Positions 6,440-6,525 of a stretch of 6,525 bases of DNA are shown in pieces. A program made the translations under genes and the position numbers. The stretch's first letter is position 1. The number at the start of each line of letters is the position of its first letter. The stretch is from the NCBI GenBank assembly GCA_012032855.1, contig JAAUQA010000194.1, positions 1 through 6,525 on the forward strand, written 5' to 3'. Below the pieces are notes generated by a model, which saw only the letters and a list, made by a program, of their open reading frames with translations, searched no databases and was not told where the DNA came from. Source of the DNA: Candidatus Competibacteraceae bacterium (GTDB lineage: Bacteria; Pseudomonadota; Gammaproteobacteria; Competibacterales; Competibacteraceae).

Positions 6440-6525
6440 CGAAAGAGCGTGCTCTGGCCTTACGGAGTAAGGTTTTGAGTTTGGCGAAGACCTGTTCGAT
6501 GGGGTTGAGGTCTGGCGAATACGGT
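6396..6525 (-). mobile_element. IS630-family transposase, C-terminal fragment (continues beyond window)
   Basis: Read on the minus strand from 6524 to the TAA at 6396-6398, the frame gives 42 residues beginning [17 protein letters not shown]. This is the hallmark C-terminal block of IS630/Tc1-type DDE transposases; the Glu of NPIE is the last acidic residue of the catalytic triad. It continues with [13 protein letters not shown], also usual for the family end. The N-terminal part and left end lie outside the window. The insertion sequence should end within a few tens of bases beyond the stop, but I could not define its terminal inverted repeat or the TA target because only one end is visible. 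It runs in the same direction as the genes it abuts, so read-through from it could transcribe the downstream operon. Confidence 0.85.

Overview
The window looks like chromosomal accessory DNA from a Gram-negative bacterium, most plausibly a gammaproteobacterium. The basis for this is a histidine kinase very close to E. coli BaeS, Sec-exported heme proteins, an IS630-type transposase and moderately GC-rich codon use. No species can be named from the sequence alone.

Layout, left to right. (1) 1-396 (+) is the 3' end of a tandem-repeat, probably secreted, FG-GAP/VCBS-like protein. (2) 470-1462 (-) is a complete radical SAM/SPASM protein with a strong ribosome binding site and an AT-rich leader. 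(3) 1641-1752 (+) is a decayed second copy of the 3' end of the repeat-protein gene. (4) 1782-3248 (-) is an intact BaeS-type sensor histidine kinase. (5) 3252-5026 (-) is an animal-type heme peroxidase gene broken by one missing base at a C run near 4400-4403. (6) 5162 to about 6395 (-) is a di-heme oxidoreductase (DHOR/DUF1111) whose 5' half, including its first heme site, is gone. (7) 6396-6525 (-) is the C-terminal end of an IS630-family transposase, the likely cause of that truncation.

The genes from 6395 down to 1782 are co-oriented and read like one operon: DHOR, then heme peroxidase, then sensor kinase. The kinase starts 3 bases after the peroxidase stop. This suggests periplasmic heme redox enzymes coupled to an envelope-stress sensor. 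No partner response regulator (baeR) lies in the window, and two of the three genes are damaged.

The most unusual structure is the setting of the radical SAM gene. It sits between two diverged direct repeats (285-465 and 1641-1856). Each repeat contains the 3' end of the repeat-protein gene followed by the 3' end of the kinase gene. The layout is what a single-crossover (Campbell-type) integration of a DNA molecule carrying the radical SAM gene at this convergent gene junction would leave. I saw no tRNA, rRNA, CRISPR array or replication origin, and no gene-free stretch longer than 300 bases.
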